Both the position numbers and the translations under genes were made by a program. From Caulobacteraceae bacterium (lineage in GTDB: Bacteria > Pseudomonadota > Alphaproteobacteria > Caulobacterales > Caulobacteraceae): DNA of 54,818 nt. This document shows, piece after piece, positions 8,753 through 18,503 of the stretch (positions are counted from its first letter, which is position 1; the number at the start of each line of letters is the position of its first letter). The DNA is taken from assembly GCA_019748055.1 (NCBI GenBank), contig JAIEQC010000063.1:1-54818 (forward strand), read 5' to 3'. Below the pieces are notes generated by a model, which ran no database searches, was not told the DNA's origin, and saw only the letters and a list, made by a program, of their open reading frames with translations.

Positions 8753-9016
8753 TCAATGATCGCCCAAGTGACGCGGCGACGGGTCTTCGTAGTGGGCGTT
8801 CACGCCCTTCGGCGCCTTCTTGCCCTCCTGCCGGACGAAGCGGCGGTCGCAGTAGCCGCAGTCGACGAATGGCTTTTCGCCCAGTTCCAGCCAGACCAGC
8901 GGGTGACCCAGCGCGCCGCCGCCGCCGTCGCAGGCTACGCGGTGGCCGGTCACGGCGAACTGCTCCGGCGGGGGCAGGGCCTCAGGAGAGACGGTGGCGG
9001 GAACGCGCGCGGTCAT
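8753..9016 (-). CDS. zf-CHCC zinc-finger domain protein
   Basis: An 87-residue protein starting MTARVPATVSPEALPPPEQF. The C-terminal half carries RVACDGG...LGHPLVWLEL...DCGYCDRRFV, the CHCC zinc site also found in the mitochondrial complex I subunit NDUFS6. Bacterial relatives are short standalone proteins presumed to help respiratory complex I; that role is inference here. I chose ATG 9016 over the upstream ATG 9082 because residues upstream of it do not look conserved and family members begin close to this site. Confidence 0.85.
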   Translation of the reverse strand: MTARVPATVSPEALPPPEQFAVTGHRVACDGGGGALGHPLVWLELGEKPFVDCGYCDRRFVRQEGKKAPKGVNAHYEDPSPRHLGDH

Positions 9017-9108
9017 TCGGAGCTCACGACTTGGCGGGACGGGGTCGGCGGCATACCTATGCGCCCCCCCGCACGGCGTCAAACGGCCGGCGGAAACCGA
9101 AAGTCCCG

Positions 9109-10080
9109 ATGTCCGAGCTCTCCCTCCCCGCAGACGCCGTCCGCATCCGCGGCCTGACCAAGACCTATGCGGGCTCGAAGTCGTCGCCGCCCAAGGAGGC
9201 GCTGAAAGGCGTCGACCTGACCATTCCGCGCGGGTCGATGTTCGGCCTGCTGGGGCCGAACGGCGCGGGCAAGTCCACCCTGATCAACATTCTGGCCGGC
9301 GTGGTGAACAAGACGGGCGGCGAGGTCTCGGTGTGGGGCCGCGATCTGGACCGCGATCCCCGCGGCGTGCGTGCGGCCCTGGGCGTCGTGCCCCAGGAGA
9401 TTTCAGCCGACGTCTTCTTCACCCCACGCGAGGCGCTGGAGGTTCAGGCCGGCTTCTATGGCGTTCCGGCGAACCGGCGGCGTTCGGACGAGCTGCTGGC
9501 GGCGCTGGGACTGGCCGACAAGGCCGGGGCTTATGTTCGGGCCCTGTCCGGCGGCATGAAGAGGCGCCTGATGGTGGCCAAGGCGCTGGTGCACAATCCG
9601 CCCATCCTGATCCTGGACGAGCCGACCGCCGGGGTGGACGTGGAGCTGCGCCGCCAGCTCTGGGCCTATGTGCGCGAGCTCAACGCCGCCGGCGTCACCA
9701 TAATCCTGACCACCCACTATCTGGAGGAGGCGCAGGAGCTCTGCGACACCATCGCCATCGTCAACCGGGGCGAGGTCGTGGCCTGTGAGCCGACGCCGGC
9801 GCTGCTTCGGCGACTGGACACGCGCAACGTCGTTGTCGTGCCGGAGGGCGAGCTGGCGGCGGTGCCGAAGCTGGAAGGATTCGAGGCGTCCGCGCGGCCC
9901 GGCGGCGCGTTCGCGGTGACCTATCGCAAGGGACACGGCTCGGTCGAACAGGTGCTGGCGGCCGTGCGCGCCGCCGGGGTCACGATCCAGGACGTCTCGA
10001 CCGAGGATCCGGATCTGGAGGACGTCTTCCTGGCCCTGACCTACGGCGACGCCTCGCGCCCCGATCCGACGCGGGACTGA
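9109..10080 (+). CDS. ABC transporter ATP-binding protein (ABC-2 exporter type)
   Basis: A 323-residue nucleotide-binding subunit. It has Walker A LLGPNGAGKST, Q-loop VVPQEIS, signature ALSGGMKRRLMVAKAL, Walker B ILILDEPTAGVD and H-loop LTTHYLEEA, plus a C-terminal extension typical of drug or polysaccharide ABC-2 exporters of the CcmA/NodI type. No ABC-2 permease gene lies beside it in this window, since the next gene is convergent and unrelated. Its partner must be elsewhere or missing. Start ATG 9109 gives the usual family N-terminus (ADAVRIRGLTKTY). Confidence 0.93.
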   Translation: MSELSLPADAVRIRGLTKTYAGSKSSPPKEALKGVDLTIPRGSMFGLLGPNGAGKSTLINILAGVVNKTGGEVSVWGRDLDRDPRGVRAALGVVPQEISADVFFTPREALEVQAGFYGVPANRRRSDELLAALGLADKAGAYVRALSGGMKRRLMVAKALVHNPPILILDEPTAGVDVELRRQLWAYVRELNAAGVTIILTTHYLEEAQELCDTIAIVNRGEVVACEPTPALLRRLDTRNVVVVPEGELAAVPKLEGFEASARPGGAFAVTYRKGHGSVEQVLAAVRAAGVTIQDVSTEDPDLEDVFLALTYGDASRPDPTRD

Positions 10081-10084
10081 GGTC

Positions 10085-10456
10085 TCAGACGATCATCACC
10101 GTGCCGAGCAGCACCCGCGCGCCGGCCCGGCCCAGGGTGCGGTCGGTGACCGCCTGCAGCTCGCGCGCCAGCCGCTCCACGTCGGGCGGCGCGCCCGGCA
10201 GCATGGCGGTCGCCGCCTGCTGCACGACGGTGTTGTAGGCTGATCGAAGCCTGGGGGCGGACTGGGTGGCGCGGGTCCGCAGGGCGGCGTCCGGAACGTC
10301 CACCCCGGTTTCCACCGTCATCACGCCGGTTGCGCCGCCGGGACGTCGGGCATTGGCGGTGACCGTGGCCAGCCGCACGTAGGTCGCGGGCCCACCGCCG
10401 CCGCCGCCACCTCCGGCCAAGTCGCGTTTCAGTCCGAGAAGGGCGCGTCTGTCCAT
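10085..10456 (-). CDS. Conserved hypothetical protein, former Tat-signal type
   Basis: A 123-residue protein. The start MDRRALLGLKRDLAGG has a twin-arginine-like opening, but the usual hydrophobic stretch is replaced by a run of eight glycines, so export is doubtful. The body (TYVRLATVTA...GVMTVETGVDVPD..LRTRATQSAPRLRSAYNTVVQ...LARELQ..TDRTLGR.GARVLLGTVMI) looks like a conserved alphaproteobacterial family of unknown function. The pattern recalls FliL-like membrane-associated proteins, only loosely. It lies tail to tail with the ABC ATPase, four bases apart. An upstream ATG at 10471 is possible. Confidence 0.6.
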   Translation of the reverse strand: MDRRALLGLKRDLAGGGGGGGGPATYVRLATVTANARRPGGATGVMTVETGVDVPDAALRTRATQSAPRLRSAYNTVVQQAATAMLPGAPPDVERLARELQAVTDRTLGRAGARVLLGTVMIV

Positions 10457-10490
10457 GCCGACAGTCTGCACGGCCCCGCTTGCCGTCCGG

Positions 10491-11480
10491 TTAAGCCGCG
10501 GCGTCCGTCGTGACCATGGGTTTCAGGTCCAGACGGGCGAACAGGGCCGCGTCCGCGTCGTCCTCCGGGTTTGGCGTGGTCAGCAGACGGCCGCCCACGA
10601 AGATGGAGTTGGCGCCGGCCAGGAAGCACAACGCCTGCATCTCCGCGCTCATCGCCTCGCGGCCCGCCGACAGGCGGACGATCGACTTCGGACAGACCAA
10701 ACGGGCCACGGCCACCGTCCGCACGAACTCGATCGGGTCGATCGTGCCTTCGGCCGCCACCCGATCGCCCAGCGGCGTGCCCACGATCGGCACCAGGGCG
10801 TTGACCGGCAGGCTGTCGGGATGAGCCGGAAGAGTCGCCAGCGCGTGCAGCAGGCCGATCCGGTCCTCGCGCCGCTCGCCCATGCCGACGATGCCGCCGC
10901 AGCAGGTGGCCATGCCCGCCTCGCGCACGTGCTCCAGCGTGTCCAGCCTGTCCTGCCAGGTCCGGGTCGTCACCACCTCTCCGTAGAACTCCGGCGAGGT
11001 GTCGAGGTTGTGATTGTAGTAGTCGAGCCCTGCCGCCTTCAGCGCGCGCGCCTGCTCCGCCGTCAGCATGCCCAGGGTCGCGCACGTCTGCAGGCCCAGC
11101 GCCTTCACCCCGGAGATCATGGTGGCGAGCTTCGGCAGGTCGCGGTCCTTCAGCTCGCGCCAGGCGGCCCCCATGCAGAAGCGGTCGGCCCCGCCGGCCT
11201 TGGCCGCCATCGCCTCGGCGAGCACCGCCTGGGCGTCCATCAGCTTCTCGGCCTTCAGCCCCGTGTCGAAGTGGGCGGACTGGGAGCAGTAGCCGCAGTT
11301 CTCGGCGCAGCCGCCGGTCTTGATCGACAGGAGGCGGCTCTTCTGGATCGCCGACGGATCGAAGTTCGCGCGGTGAACCTCCGCCGCACGGAAGACCAGG
11401 TCCATGAAGGGAAGGTCGAACAAGGCCGCGACCTGATCGCGGGTCCAGTCGTGGCGGGGATCTGCGGATTCGATTGGCAT
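10491..11480 (-). CDS. bioB: Biotin synthase
   Basis: Radical SAM enzyme that inserts sulfur into dethiobiotin, the last step of biotin synthesis. The 329 residues contain the radical SAM cluster motif CAENCGYC within [16 protein letters not shown], and the downstream [21 protein letters not shown] and [10 protein letters not shown] segments that carry residues for the auxiliary [2Fe-2S] cluster and SAM. No other biotin genes lie nearby. An aspartyl-protease gene ends 38 bases upstream on the same strand, so the two could be co-transcribed. Confidence 0.97.
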   Translation of the reverse strand: MPIESADPRHDWTRDQVAALFDLPFMDLVFRAAEVHRANFDPSAIQKSRLLSIKTGGCAENCGYCSQSAHFDTGLKAEKLMDAQAVLAEAMAAKAGGADRFCMGAAWRELKDRDLPKLATMISGVKALGLQTCATLGMLTAEQARALKAAGLDYYNHNLDTSPEFYGEVVTTRTWQDRLDTLEHVREAGMATCCGGIVGMGERREDRIGLLHALATLPAHPDSLPVNALVPIVGTPLGDRVAAEGTIDPIEFVRTVAVARLVCPKSIVRLSAGREAMSAEMQALCFLAGANSIFVGGRLLTTPNPEDDADAALFARLDLKPMVTTDAAA

Positions 11481-11518
11481 GGCCGCTTCCTGCGACGGCC
11501 GAGCCCACGGGGCAAGCC

Positions 11519-12433
11519 TCAGATCTCGAGGATCAGCTCACCGCGATCCAGATCGATGACCACGCCTTCGAACACGCCCAGCACGTCCACCCCGATCAGC
11601 ATGGCGGGCTCGTCCGCCAGGCCCAGGTGTCGGAAGATGTGGAAGTCGCCCATCAGGACGCCCAGCCGGTCCATCAGCATCCCGCCCATCCGAACCGCGT
11701 TCACCGACATCGGCTGGGCGGAGATCGAGGCCCCCGTCGGCGACTGGACCGCATGGCCGTCACCCGCGCCGATCAAGGCCAGCGGCCGGGCCTGTGCCGC
11801 CTCGGCCAGAGCGGGATTGATCAGGCTGACCGCCGCGCCGGTGTCGACCACCCCCTTGGCCGGCCGACCCCGCACCAGCATCTGCAGCGTGATCAGACCG
11901 CGCGCCGGCGCACCGGCCGGGGCCGGCGGCGGTGAGAAAGTGACGCGGGGGCGCTCGGCCTGAAGAAAGGTGTCGTCGTCCAGCCGGGAGCGTCCGATCG
12001 ACGTGCCGCGTCGTCCCCTGAGACGGAGGTCGATCCTCTGGCCGGCCAGGAGGTCCAGCCCGAGCAGGCCGTCCAGACCGATCAGGCCCCGTCGGTCGCC
12101 AACCGCCAGCCGCACGTCCGACCGGTTCAATGCGCCGCTCGAAATCGTCGCCGCCTGGACAAGGTCGACGGGCTCGGCGCCGACGATGGTGTGCATGACC
12201 GCGGCGCCCGCCGGGCCCAGTTCCAACTGGCCGACCAGGTCCGAGGCGACGACGGAAGCCGTTGCGGCGGTGTCCAGCGCGAAGATGAGGTCTCGACCGT
12301 TCAGACGGACGGGCACGGTCGAACGGCCCACTCGATCCAGGGCGTCCTGCGCCTGGGCCAGCCTGGCCGCACCGATCAGCGTGGCCAGGCCGGCCATTCC
12401 GCCGAGAATCGTCCGTCGATCCGAAGCCGTCAT
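11519..12433 (-). CDS. Exported retropepsin-like aspartyl protease family protein
   Basis: A 304-residue protein with a Tat-like or Sec-like signal ([25 protein letters not shown]) and two retropepsin-type halves. Each half has a D-T-A/G-A active-site-like turn: [12 protein letters not shown] near residue 50 and [16 protein letters not shown] near 195. Two DTxA motifs in one chain fit a pseudo-dimeric aspartyl protease of the type annotated as aspartyl protease family protein in alphaproteobacteria; substrate unknown. I chose ATG 12433 over 12463 because it directly precedes the signal. It is divergent from ahcY, with a palindromic operator-like site between. Confidence 0.75.
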   Translation of the reverse strand: MTASDRRTILGGMAGLATLIGAARLAQAQDALDRVGRSTVPVRLNGRDLIFALDTAATASVVASDLVGQLELGPAGAAVMHTIVGAEPVDLVQAATISSGALNRSDVRLAVGDRRGLIGLDGLLGLDLLAGQRIDLRLRGRRGTSIGRSRLDDDTFLQAERPRVTFSPPPAPAGAPARGLITLQMLVRGRPAKGVVDTGAAVSLINPALAEAAQARPLALIGAGDGHAVQSPTGASISAQPMSVNAVRMGGMLMDRLGVLMGDFHIFRHLGLADEPAMLIGVDVLGVFEGVVIDLDRGELILEI

Positions 12434-12491
12434 GTGCGCTCCCCTCAACGGCGACGATGGCACGCCTCAGACGGAACGGCGAGAGCATCAT

Positions 12492-12507
12492 ATAAGGATA
12501 TCCTTAT
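12492..12507. promoter_or_regulatory. 16-bp perfect palindrome upstream of ahcY
   Basis: ATAAGGATATCCTTAT is a perfect inverted repeat, 68 bases before the ahcY start and about 60 before the divergent protease start. It stands out as AT-rich in GC-rich surroundings. SAH/SAM-responsive ArsR-family repressors (SahR/SamR type) are known to control ahcY and methionine-cycle genes through AT-rich palindromes of similar size, so this is a good candidate operator. The regulator gene is not in the window. Confidence 0.6.
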
Positions 12508-12575
12508 GCGATGTTGCTCCCGAACGGCCGAGGGGCTATAGGCGCGCGACCTCACCTTCGCGCGAAAGCAGAGCC

Positions 12576-13967
12576 ATGACCGACTACATCGTCCGCGACA
12601 TCTCGCTGGCCCCCTTCGGCGACAAGGAAATCGCCATCGCCGAGACCGAGATGCCGGGCCTGATGGCGCTGCGCGACGAATACGGCGCGGCTCAGCCGCT
12701 GAAGGGCGCGCGGATCGCCGGTTCGCTGCACATGACGATCCAGACGGCCGTGCTGATCCAGACGCTGGAGGCCCTGGGCGCCGAGGTGCGCTGGGCGTCG
12801 TGCAACATCTTCTCGACCCAGGACCACGCAGCCGCCGCCATCGCCGCCAACGGCACGCCGGTGTTCGCCGTCAAGGGCGAGACGCTGGAAGAGTACTGGG
12901 ACTATGCCCACAAGATCTTCGAATGGGCCGACGGCGGCTATCCGAACCTGATCCTGGACGACGGCGGCGACGCCACCCTGCTGTGCGTGCTGGGCCCTAA
13001 GGCCGAGAAGGACGCCTCGGTCCTCGACAATCCGACCAACGAGGAAGAGGAAGCCCTCTTCTCGGTGATGAAGCGGTACCTGAAGGAGAAGCCCGGCTTC
13101 TACTCGGCCATCCGCGACGCCATCGGCGGCGTGTCGGAAGAGACCACCACGGGCGTGCATCGCTTGTATCAGATGGCCGAGCGCGGCGAGCTGCCCTTCC
13201 CCGCCATCAACGTCAACGACAGCGTCACAAAGTCCAAGTTCGACAACCTGTACGGCTGTCGAGAGAGCCTGGTCGACGCCATCCGTCGTGGCACGGACGT
13301 CATGCTGTCGGGCAAGGTCGCCGTGGTCTGCGGCTATGGCGACGTCGGCAAGGGCTCGGCCGCCTCGCTGCGCCAGGGCGGCGCCCGCGTGGTCGTGACC
13401 GAGATCGATCCGATCTGCGCCCTGCAGGCCGCGATGGAAGGCTATGAGGTCCAGACCCTGGAAGACGTTGCGGACAAGGCCGACATCTTCGTCACCGCCA
13501 CGGGGAACAAGGACGTCATCACCGTCGACCACATGCGGGCGATGAAGAACAACGCCATCGTCTGCAACATCGGCCACTTCGACTCGGAGATTCAGGTCGC
13601 CGGTCTGAAGAACATGAAGTGGGACGAGATCAAGCCGCAGGTCGACCACGTCGAGTTCCCGGACGGCAAGAAGATCATCCTTCTGTCCAAGGGCCGCCTG
13701 GTGAACCTGGGCAACGCCACCGGCCACCCGTCGTTCGTGATGTCGGCGTCGTTCACCAACCAGACGCTGGCCCAGATCGAGCTGTGGACCAACAAGTCGA
13801 AGTACCAGAACCAGGTCTATGTCCTGCCCAAGCACCTGGACGAGAAGGTCGCGCGCCTGCACCTGGACAAGCTGGGGGCCAAGCTGACCCAGCTGAAGCC
13901 CGACCAGGCCGACTACATCTCCGTGCCGGTGCAGGGCCCCTTCAAGCCGGACCACTACCGCTACTGA
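12576..13967 (+). CDS. ahcY: Adenosylhomocysteinase
   Basis: NAD-dependent enzyme that splits S-adenosylhomocysteine to adenosine and homocysteine, closing the methyl cycle. The 463-residue protein shows [46 protein letters not shown] with catalytic residues, the Rossmann motif [20 protein letters not shown] and the classic C-terminus KPDHYRY. Start ATG 12576 gives [12 protein letters not shown]; the frame extends further upstream but those codons lie over the divergent promoter region. Regulation by the palindrome at 12492-12507 is likely. Confidence 0.98.
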   Translation: MTDYIVRDISLAPFGDKEIAIAETEMPGLMALRDEYGAAQPLKGARIAGSLHMTIQTAVLIQTLEALGAEVRWASCNIFSTQDHAAAAIAANGTPVFAVKGETLEEYWDYAHKIFEWADGGYPNLILDDGGDATLLCVLGPKAEKDASVLDNPTNEEEEALFSVMKRYLKEKPGFYSAIRDAIGGVSEETTTGVHRLYQMAERGELPFPAINVNDSVTKSKFDNLYGCRESLVDAIRRGTDVMLSGKVAVVCGYGDVGKGSAASLRQGGARVVVTEIDPICALQAAMEGYEVQTLEDVADKADIFVTATGNKDVITVDHMRAMKNNAIVCNIGHFDSEIQVAGLKNMKWDEIKPQVDHVEFPDGKKIILLSKGRLVNLGNATGHPSFVMSASFTNQTLAQIELWTNKSKYQNQVYVLPKHLDEKVARLHLDKLGAKLTQLKPDQADYISVPVQGPFKPDHYRY

Positions 13968-13994
13968 TCGGTGCCGCCCGGTGCGGCGGGAGCC

Positions 13995-14411
13995 TCAGTT
14001 CCCGCCCGCCGGACGCGCCCCGCGCTGGCCCGCCTCCAGGATCGGCATGCCGGCCTCGGTGGGGATGTAGATGATCTGGCGGTCCTGCTGGTCCGCCGTC
14101 TCCTTCAGCATGTCGATGTAGGCCCAGCGCAGATAGTTCTCCGGCCCGCCCAGGCTCTGGGCCATGATGCGGTTGGCCTCGTTCGTGCCGCGCGCCCGCT
14201 CGACCTCGGCCTGGGCGGTCAGGCGGGCGGAATCCAGCGCCGCCTGCGCCTCCAGCACCCGGATGCGGCGATCCTGCACCGCCTGTTCATAGGCGGCCTT
14301 GCCCGCCATCTGCTTGCGATAGACGTTGTAGGTCGGCAGGCCGACCAGCACGCCCACGACGACGATCAGCACGCCGACGATCGCCGCCATCGTGGTTCCG
14401 AATCCGCGCAT
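13995..14411 (-). CDS. Small membrane protein with SPFH/prohibitin-like C-terminal region
   Basis: A 138-residue protein with one N-terminal membrane helix (TMAAIVGVLIVVVGVLVGLPTYNVYR) followed by a charged alpha-helical region (AEVERARGTNEANRIMAQSLGGPENYLRWAYIDMLKE) that resembles the tail of prohibitin/stomatin proteins, but without the SPFH core domain. Function unknown; it may be a membrane scaffold or a remnant of a longer SPFH protein. Convergent with ahcY and divergent from the transporter gene at 14520. Confidence 0.65.
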   Translation of the reverse strand: MRGFGTTMAAIVGVLIVVVGVLVGLPTYNVYRKQMAGKAAYEQAVQDRRIRVLEAQAALDSARLTAQAEVERARGTNEANRIMAQSLGGPENYLRWAYIDMLKETADQQDRQIIYIPTEAGMPILEAGQRGARPAGGN

Positions 14412-14519
14412 GTCACAGCTCCCTTGATGCCGGCCGAGGCCAACAGCCGCGCGGCGCGGAGTCAACCGGACACACGCGCGCTGGACGGAACCGTCGGCGC
14501 GGCCCACGTTCGGAACGCC

Positions 14520-14966
14520 ATGAACGCCAACCTCTTCGCCTTGATCGCCGTCTTCGCCGCGGGGGCCGCAGCCGCCATCCAGGGACCGACCAACGCCCGG
14601 CTGGCCCAGGGCGTCGGCACGCCGCTGAACGCCGCCCTGGTGTCCTTCGCGGTCGGCACGATCACGCTGATGATCCTGGCCGTCGCGATGCAGCACCGGC
14701 CGGAGGAGCAGGCCGTGCGCGCGGTCCCGGCCTGGGCGTGGATCGGCGGGCTTTACGGCGCCCTGTTCGTCTTCGTCCTGGCCTGGGCCACGCCGAAGCT
14801 GGGCGTGGCGACGTCGCTGGCGGCGGTGGTGGCGGGCCAGCTGGTGCTGGGTCTGCTGATCGACCACTTCGGCCTGATGGGCGTGCCGCGTCAGCCGATC
14901 AGTCTGGCCCGGCTGGGCGGCACGGCCATGGTGATCGGCGGCATGCTGCTGGTGCGGCGGGGGTGA
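14520..14966 (+). CDS. DMT-superfamily membrane protein (DUF606/YdcZ-like)
   Basis: A 148-residue membrane protein with five hydrophobic segments: [78 protein letters not shown] and [38 protein letters not shown] and [13 protein letters not shown] patterns match DUF606, half-size members of the drug/metabolite transporter superfamily. Substrate unknown. It ends 22 bases before uvrC on the same strand. Confidence 0.85.
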   Translation: MNANLFALIAVFAAGAAAAIQGPTNARLAQGVGTPLNAALVSFAVGTITLMILAVAMQHRPEEQAVRAVPAWAWIGGLYGALFVFVLAWATPKLGVATSLAAVVAGQLVLGLLIDHFGLMGVPRQPISLARLGGTAMVIGGMLLVRRG

Positions 14967-14988
14967 GGTCGGCCTATATTCGCCGGCG

Positions 14989-16884
14989 ATGACCGAGGCG
15001 ATTCCGGCCCCCGAAACCGATCTGAAGGCCGCCGAGCTGATCCGCGACGAGGCGCGGCGGGCGCCGGACAAGCCGGGCGTCTATCGCATGTACGGCGAGG
15101 ACGGCGCGTGCCTGTACGTCGGCAAGGCGCGGTCGCTGAAGAAGCGGATCGTGCAGTACGCCCAGGGGCGGTTCCACACTCAGCGCATCGCCCACATGGT
15201 GTCGCTGACCCGGTCGATGGAGCTGGTGGTCACGGCGACCGAGACCGAGGCGCTGCTGCTGGAATCCAACTTCATCAAGAAGCTGAAGCCGCGGTTCAAC
15301 GTGGTGCTGAGGGACGACAAGTCGTTCGCCGAGTTGATGATCCGGCGCGACCATCGGGCTCCGCAGGTGAGGAAGCATCGCGGCGCGCACACCATCAAGG
15401 GCGACTATTTCGGGCCGTTCGCCTCGACCTGGGCGGTGAACCGAACCCTGACCACGCTGCAGAAGGCCTTCCTGCTGCGCTCGTGCTCGGACAGCGTCTA
15501 CGAGAGCCGGACGCGGCCGTGCATGCTGCACCAGATCAAGCGCTGCTCGGCGCCGTGCACGGGGTTGATCTCGCTGGAGGACTACGCCGAGCTGGTGGAC
15601 GAGGCCGAGGCGTTCCTGCGCGGCAAGTCTCGCGCGGTGATCGGGCGGCTGTCGAAGGAGATGCAGGCCGCCAGCGACGACATGGACTTCGAGACCGCCG
15701 CCCGGGTGCGCGACCGCATCCGGGCGCTGTCGGCGATTTCGATGGAGAACTCCGTATCGGCCGAGGGGGTGGCCGAAGCGGACGTCTTCGCCGTTCATTC
15801 GGACGCAGGTCAGGCCTGCGTGCAGGTGTTCTTCTATCGCGGCGGCCAGAACTGGGGCGGGCGGGCGTACTTTCCGCGCGTCGACAAGTCGGACGGCGAC
15901 GCCGACATCCTGGGGGCCTTCCTGGGCCAGTTCTATGAGGACAAGCCGGTCCCGCGCGAGATCCTGTCCAACGTGGCGCCGTTCGAGAAGGAGCTGCTGG
16001 AAGAGGCCTTCTCGATGATGGCCAAACAGGTCGACGGGCGGCGCGTGGTGTCGATCGAGCGGCCGCAGCGCGGCGACCGCAAGGCGCTGGTGGACCACGC
16101 CCTGACAAATGCGCGCGAGGCGCTGGGACGGCGGCTGGCCGAGAACTCGGCGCAGGGAAAGATCCTCGACGAGGTGGTCGAGGCCTTCGGTCTGGACGGG
16201 CGGCCGGAGCGGATCGAGATCTACGACAACGCCCACATCCAGGGCTCGAACCCCGTGGGCGCCATGGTCGTGGCCGGGCCCGAGGGCTTCCGCAAGAACC
16301 AGTACCGCAAGTTCAACATCCGTGGCGAGGAGCTGAGCCCCGGCGACGACTTCGGCATGATGCGCGAGGTCATGCGCCGCCGCTTCAGCCGTCTGGTGAA
16401 GGAAGAGGACGAGGGCGAGGCGCCGGAACGTCCCGATCTGCTGCTGATCGACGGCGGCCTGGGCCAGCTGACCGCGGTGCGGTCGGTGCTGGACGAGCTG
16501 GGGCTGGAGGACATACTGGCCGTCGGCGTGGCCAAGGGGCCGGATCGCGACGCGGGGCTGGAGAAGTTCATCATCCCCGGCAAGCCGCCCTTCATGCTGC
16601 CGCTGAAGTCGCCGGCGCTGTACTACATCCAGCGGCTGCGCGACGAGGCGCACCGCTTCGCCAACGGCGCCCACGCCAAGAGGCGGTCGATGGACATCAA
16701 GAAGAACCCACTGGATGAAATCGAAGGGGTTGGGCCCGGCCGCAAGAAGGCCCTGCTGCACGCCTTCGGTTCGGCCAAGGGCGTCGGGCGGGCGTCGGTG
16801 GTGGATCTGGAGAAGGTCGACGGCATCAACCGCGCGCTGGCCGAGCGAATCCACGCCTTCTTCCACCCGGCCGGCCGGGCCTAG
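14989..16884 (+). CDS. uvrC: Excinuclease ABC subunit C
   Basis: Dual-incision nuclease of nucleotide excision repair, 631 residues. Domains in order: GIY-YIG nuclease ([26 protein letters not shown], about 25-105), UVR motif for UvrB contact ([22 protein letters not shown], about 220-250), RNase H-like UvrC domain ([28 protein letters not shown], about 410-500) and tandem helix-hairpin-helix at the end ([32 protein letters not shown]). The protein looks complete. It is followed after 9 bases by a YdeI-like gene and, further on, pgsA, a neighbour of uvrC in many proteobacteria. Confidence 0.98.
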   Translation: MTEAIPAPETDLKAAELIRDEARRAPDKPGVYRMYGEDGACLYVGKARSLKKRIVQYAQGRFHTQRIAHMVSLTRSMELVVTATETEALLLESNFIKKLKPRFNVVLRDDKSFAELMIRRDHRAPQVRKHRGAHTIKGDYFGPFASTWAVNRTLTTLQKAFLLRSCSDSVYESRTRPCMLHQIKRCSAPCTGLISLEDYAELVDEAEAFLRGKSRAVIGRLSKEMQAASDDMDFETAARVRDRIRALSAISMENSVSAEGVAEADVFAVHSDAGQACVQVFFYRGGQNWGGRAYFPRVDKSDGDADILGAFLGQFYEDKPVPREILSNVAPFEKELLEEAFSMMAKQVDGRRVVSIERPQRGDRKALVDHALTNAREALGRRLAENSAQGKILDEVVEAFGLDGRPERIEIYDNAHIQGSNPVGAMVVAGPEGFRKNQYRKFNIRGEELSPGDDFGMMREVMRRRFSRLVKEEDEGEAPERPDLLLIDGGLGQLTAVRSVLDELGLEDILAVGVAKGPDRDAGLEKFIIPGKPPFMLPLKSPALYYIQRLRDEAHRFANGAHAKRRSMDIKKNPLDEIEGVGPGRKKALLHAFGSAKGVGRASVVDLEKVDGINRALAERIHAFFHPAGRA

Positions 16885-16893
16885 GGTGCGCGC

Positions 16894-17196
16894 ATGACCG
16901 ACTTCGCGGAAGGCACGGTGCATCGGGCGGCGGACGACCTGAAGGCGGCGATCCGCGCGGACGCCGACGCGCTGGCGCTGTGGCAGGGGCTGACGCCGCT
17001 GGGCCGCAACGAGTTCATCTGCTGGGTCGAGGACGCCAAACAGGCGCCGACGCGTGGGCGCCGCATCCGCCGCACGATCGAGGAGATCCAGGAAGGCAAG
17101 CGCCGTCCGTGCTGCTGGCCGGGCTGTCCGCACCGCGACGACAAGCCGCCCAGCCGCTGGCAACAGGCGATGGCCGCGAAGAAGGACGTGAAATGA
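16894..17196 (+). CDS. YdeI/OmpD-associated family small protein
   Basis: A 100-residue protein. The pattern LWQGLTPLGRNEFICWVEDAKQAPTRGRRIRRTIEEIQEGKR matches the C-terminal helical segment of the YdeI/OmpD-associated family. It ends with a cysteine-rich CCWPGCPHRDD stretch that could bind a metal. Function unknown; family names referring to bacteriocin protection are only by association. It starts 9 bases after uvrC and its TGA overlaps the ATG of the carbonic anhydrase gene (ATGA), so the three are probably one transcript. Confidence 0.75.
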   Translation: MTDFAEGTVHRAADDLKAAIRADADALALWQGLTPLGRNEFICWVEDAKQAPTRGRRIRRTIEEIQEGKRRPCCWPGCPHRDDKPPSRWQQAMAAKKDVK

Positions 17197-17812
17197 CCGA
17201 CGCCGATCCCCTGTTCGACGGCTACCGCCGCTTTCGCCGGGACAGCTGGCCCGAGGCTAAGGCCGAGTACGAGGCGCTGGCCGCCGACGGCCAGACGCCC
17301 CACACCCTGGTGATCGCCTGTTCCGACAGCCGGGCGGATCCGGCGCTGATTTCGACGCGGCGCCGGGCCAGCTGTTCGTGGTCCGCAACGTCGCCAATCT
17401 GGCCCCGCCCTATGCCCCCGACGGCGACCTGCACGGGGTCTCGGCGGCGCTGGAGTTCGGGGTGAAGGTGCTGAAGGTCCGCCGCATCGTGGTCATGGGC
17501 CACGCCCACTGCGGCGGGGTGGCGGCGATGCGCGCGGGCGCGCCGGACAGCTGCCGTGACTTCCTGGCGCCGTGGATCGCGCAGGGCGAGCCGACGGTCC
17601 GCCGCGTCGCCGAGGCGGTCGCGCCAGACCGGGTCGAACAGGCCAGCGAGGAGGCGGTGGTGCGGCTGTCGCTGGACAACCTGCGCAGCTTCCCGTGGAT
17701 CGCGGAAAGGGAGGCGGCCGGTGAACTGGAACTGGTCGGCCTGCATTTCGGCATCGCCGAGGGGCTGCTGCGGCGGCTGACGGGCGCGGGGCCGTTCCAG
17801 CCGCTCGCCTGA
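17193..17812 (+). pseudogene. Beta-carbonic anhydrase, single-base frameshift
   Basis: Beta-class carbonic anhydrase (CO2 hydration) split between two frames. The first part, from ATG 17193, reads MTDADPLFDGYRRFRRDSW to CSDSRADPALI, with the zinc ligands of CSDSR. The second part, in the next frame, resumes as LFVVRNVANLAPPY and includes the His/Cys ligand motif MGHAHCGG and the C-terminus to 17812. The break is at the T run 17350-17352 (ctgatttcgac); one extra T would give ...ALIFDAAPGQLFVVRNVANL, the usual family sequence. Both halves retain normal family sequence, so the lesion is recent or is a sequencing error in a homopolymer. As written the gene cannot make full-length enzyme. Confidence 0.88.
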
Positions 17813-17855
17813 TCAGACGAAGCGTGGCATCTCAGGCCATCAGCCCGAGGACGCC

Positions 17856-18494
17856 ATGACCCCCGCCCCGCATCCCCACGCCAATCCCATCCCCAACATC
17901 CTGACGGGCCTGCGCCTGGCGGCGGGGGTGGTGATGTTCCTGATCCTGGCGGGGGCGACGGGGGGCATCCCCTATCTGTCCAGCTATCTGAGCCCCGAGG
18001 ACCAGTTCGCCCTGTATCGCGCCGCCTTCTTCATCTTCGTGGTGGCGGCGTCGACGGACTGGATCGACGGCTATCTGGCGCGGCGCTGGCATGCGACCAC
18101 GCGCTGGGGCGCCATCCTGGATCCGATCGCGGACAAGGTGCTGGTGACCGGCGCCATCCTGGGTGTGCTGACGAGCGGCTCCGTGCCGCAGATCGCCATT
18201 CCCTGCGGCCTGATCCTGTTCCGCGAGTTCGCGGTGTCGGCTCTGCGCGAGACGGTGGCGGGCAAGGTCAAGCTGCCCGTCACCCTGCTGGCCAAGTGGA
18301 AGACCACGCTGCAGCTGGTGGCCTTGGGCGCCCAGCTGTTCGCCCGCAACTGGGACGGCTTCGGGCTGGAATTCGACTGGCTGCCGCACTTCCAGCTGTT
18401 CGCCGACGTCCTGATCTGGGCCGCCGCCGTCATCACGGTCTGGACCGGCTGGGAGTATTTCGAGAAGGCCCGGCAGAAGATGAGCCAGATCTAG
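17856..18494 (+). CDS. pgsA: CDP-diacylglycerol--glycerol-3-phosphate 3-phosphatidyltransferase
   Basis: Makes phosphatidylglycerol phosphate at the inner membrane, the committed step to anionic phospholipids. The 212 residues contain the CDP-alcohol phosphotransferase signature D-G-x2-A-R-x8-G-x3-D-x3-D as IDGYLARRWHATTRWGAILD followed by PIADK, within several hydrophobic helices, and the N-terminal NPIPNILTGLRL of this family. It follows the carbonic anhydrase by 43 bases. A strong inverted repeat begins 10 bases after the stop. Confidence 0.94.
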   Translation: MTPAPHPHANPIPNILTGLRLAAGVVMFLILAGATGGIPYLSSYLSPEDQFALYRAAFFIFVVAASTDWIDGYLARRWHATTRWGAILDPIADKVLVTGAILGVLTSGSVPQIAIPCGLILFREFAVSALRETVAGKVKLPVTLLAKWKTTLQLVALGAQLFARNWDGFGLEFDWLPHFQLFADVLIWAAAVITVWTGWEYFEKARQKMSQI

Positions 18495-18503
18495 GGGCAG
18501 AAA

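Noticed and set aside
12552..13955. 467-codon minus-strand open frame
   Set aside because: Exactly antisense to ahcY, no recognisable motif, shadow of a highly conserved gene.
14974..17163. 729-codon open frame on the minus strand
   Set aside because: It is antisense to uvrC and has the Arg/Gly/His-rich content typical of shadow frames in GC-rich DNA; uvrC is complete with all domains.
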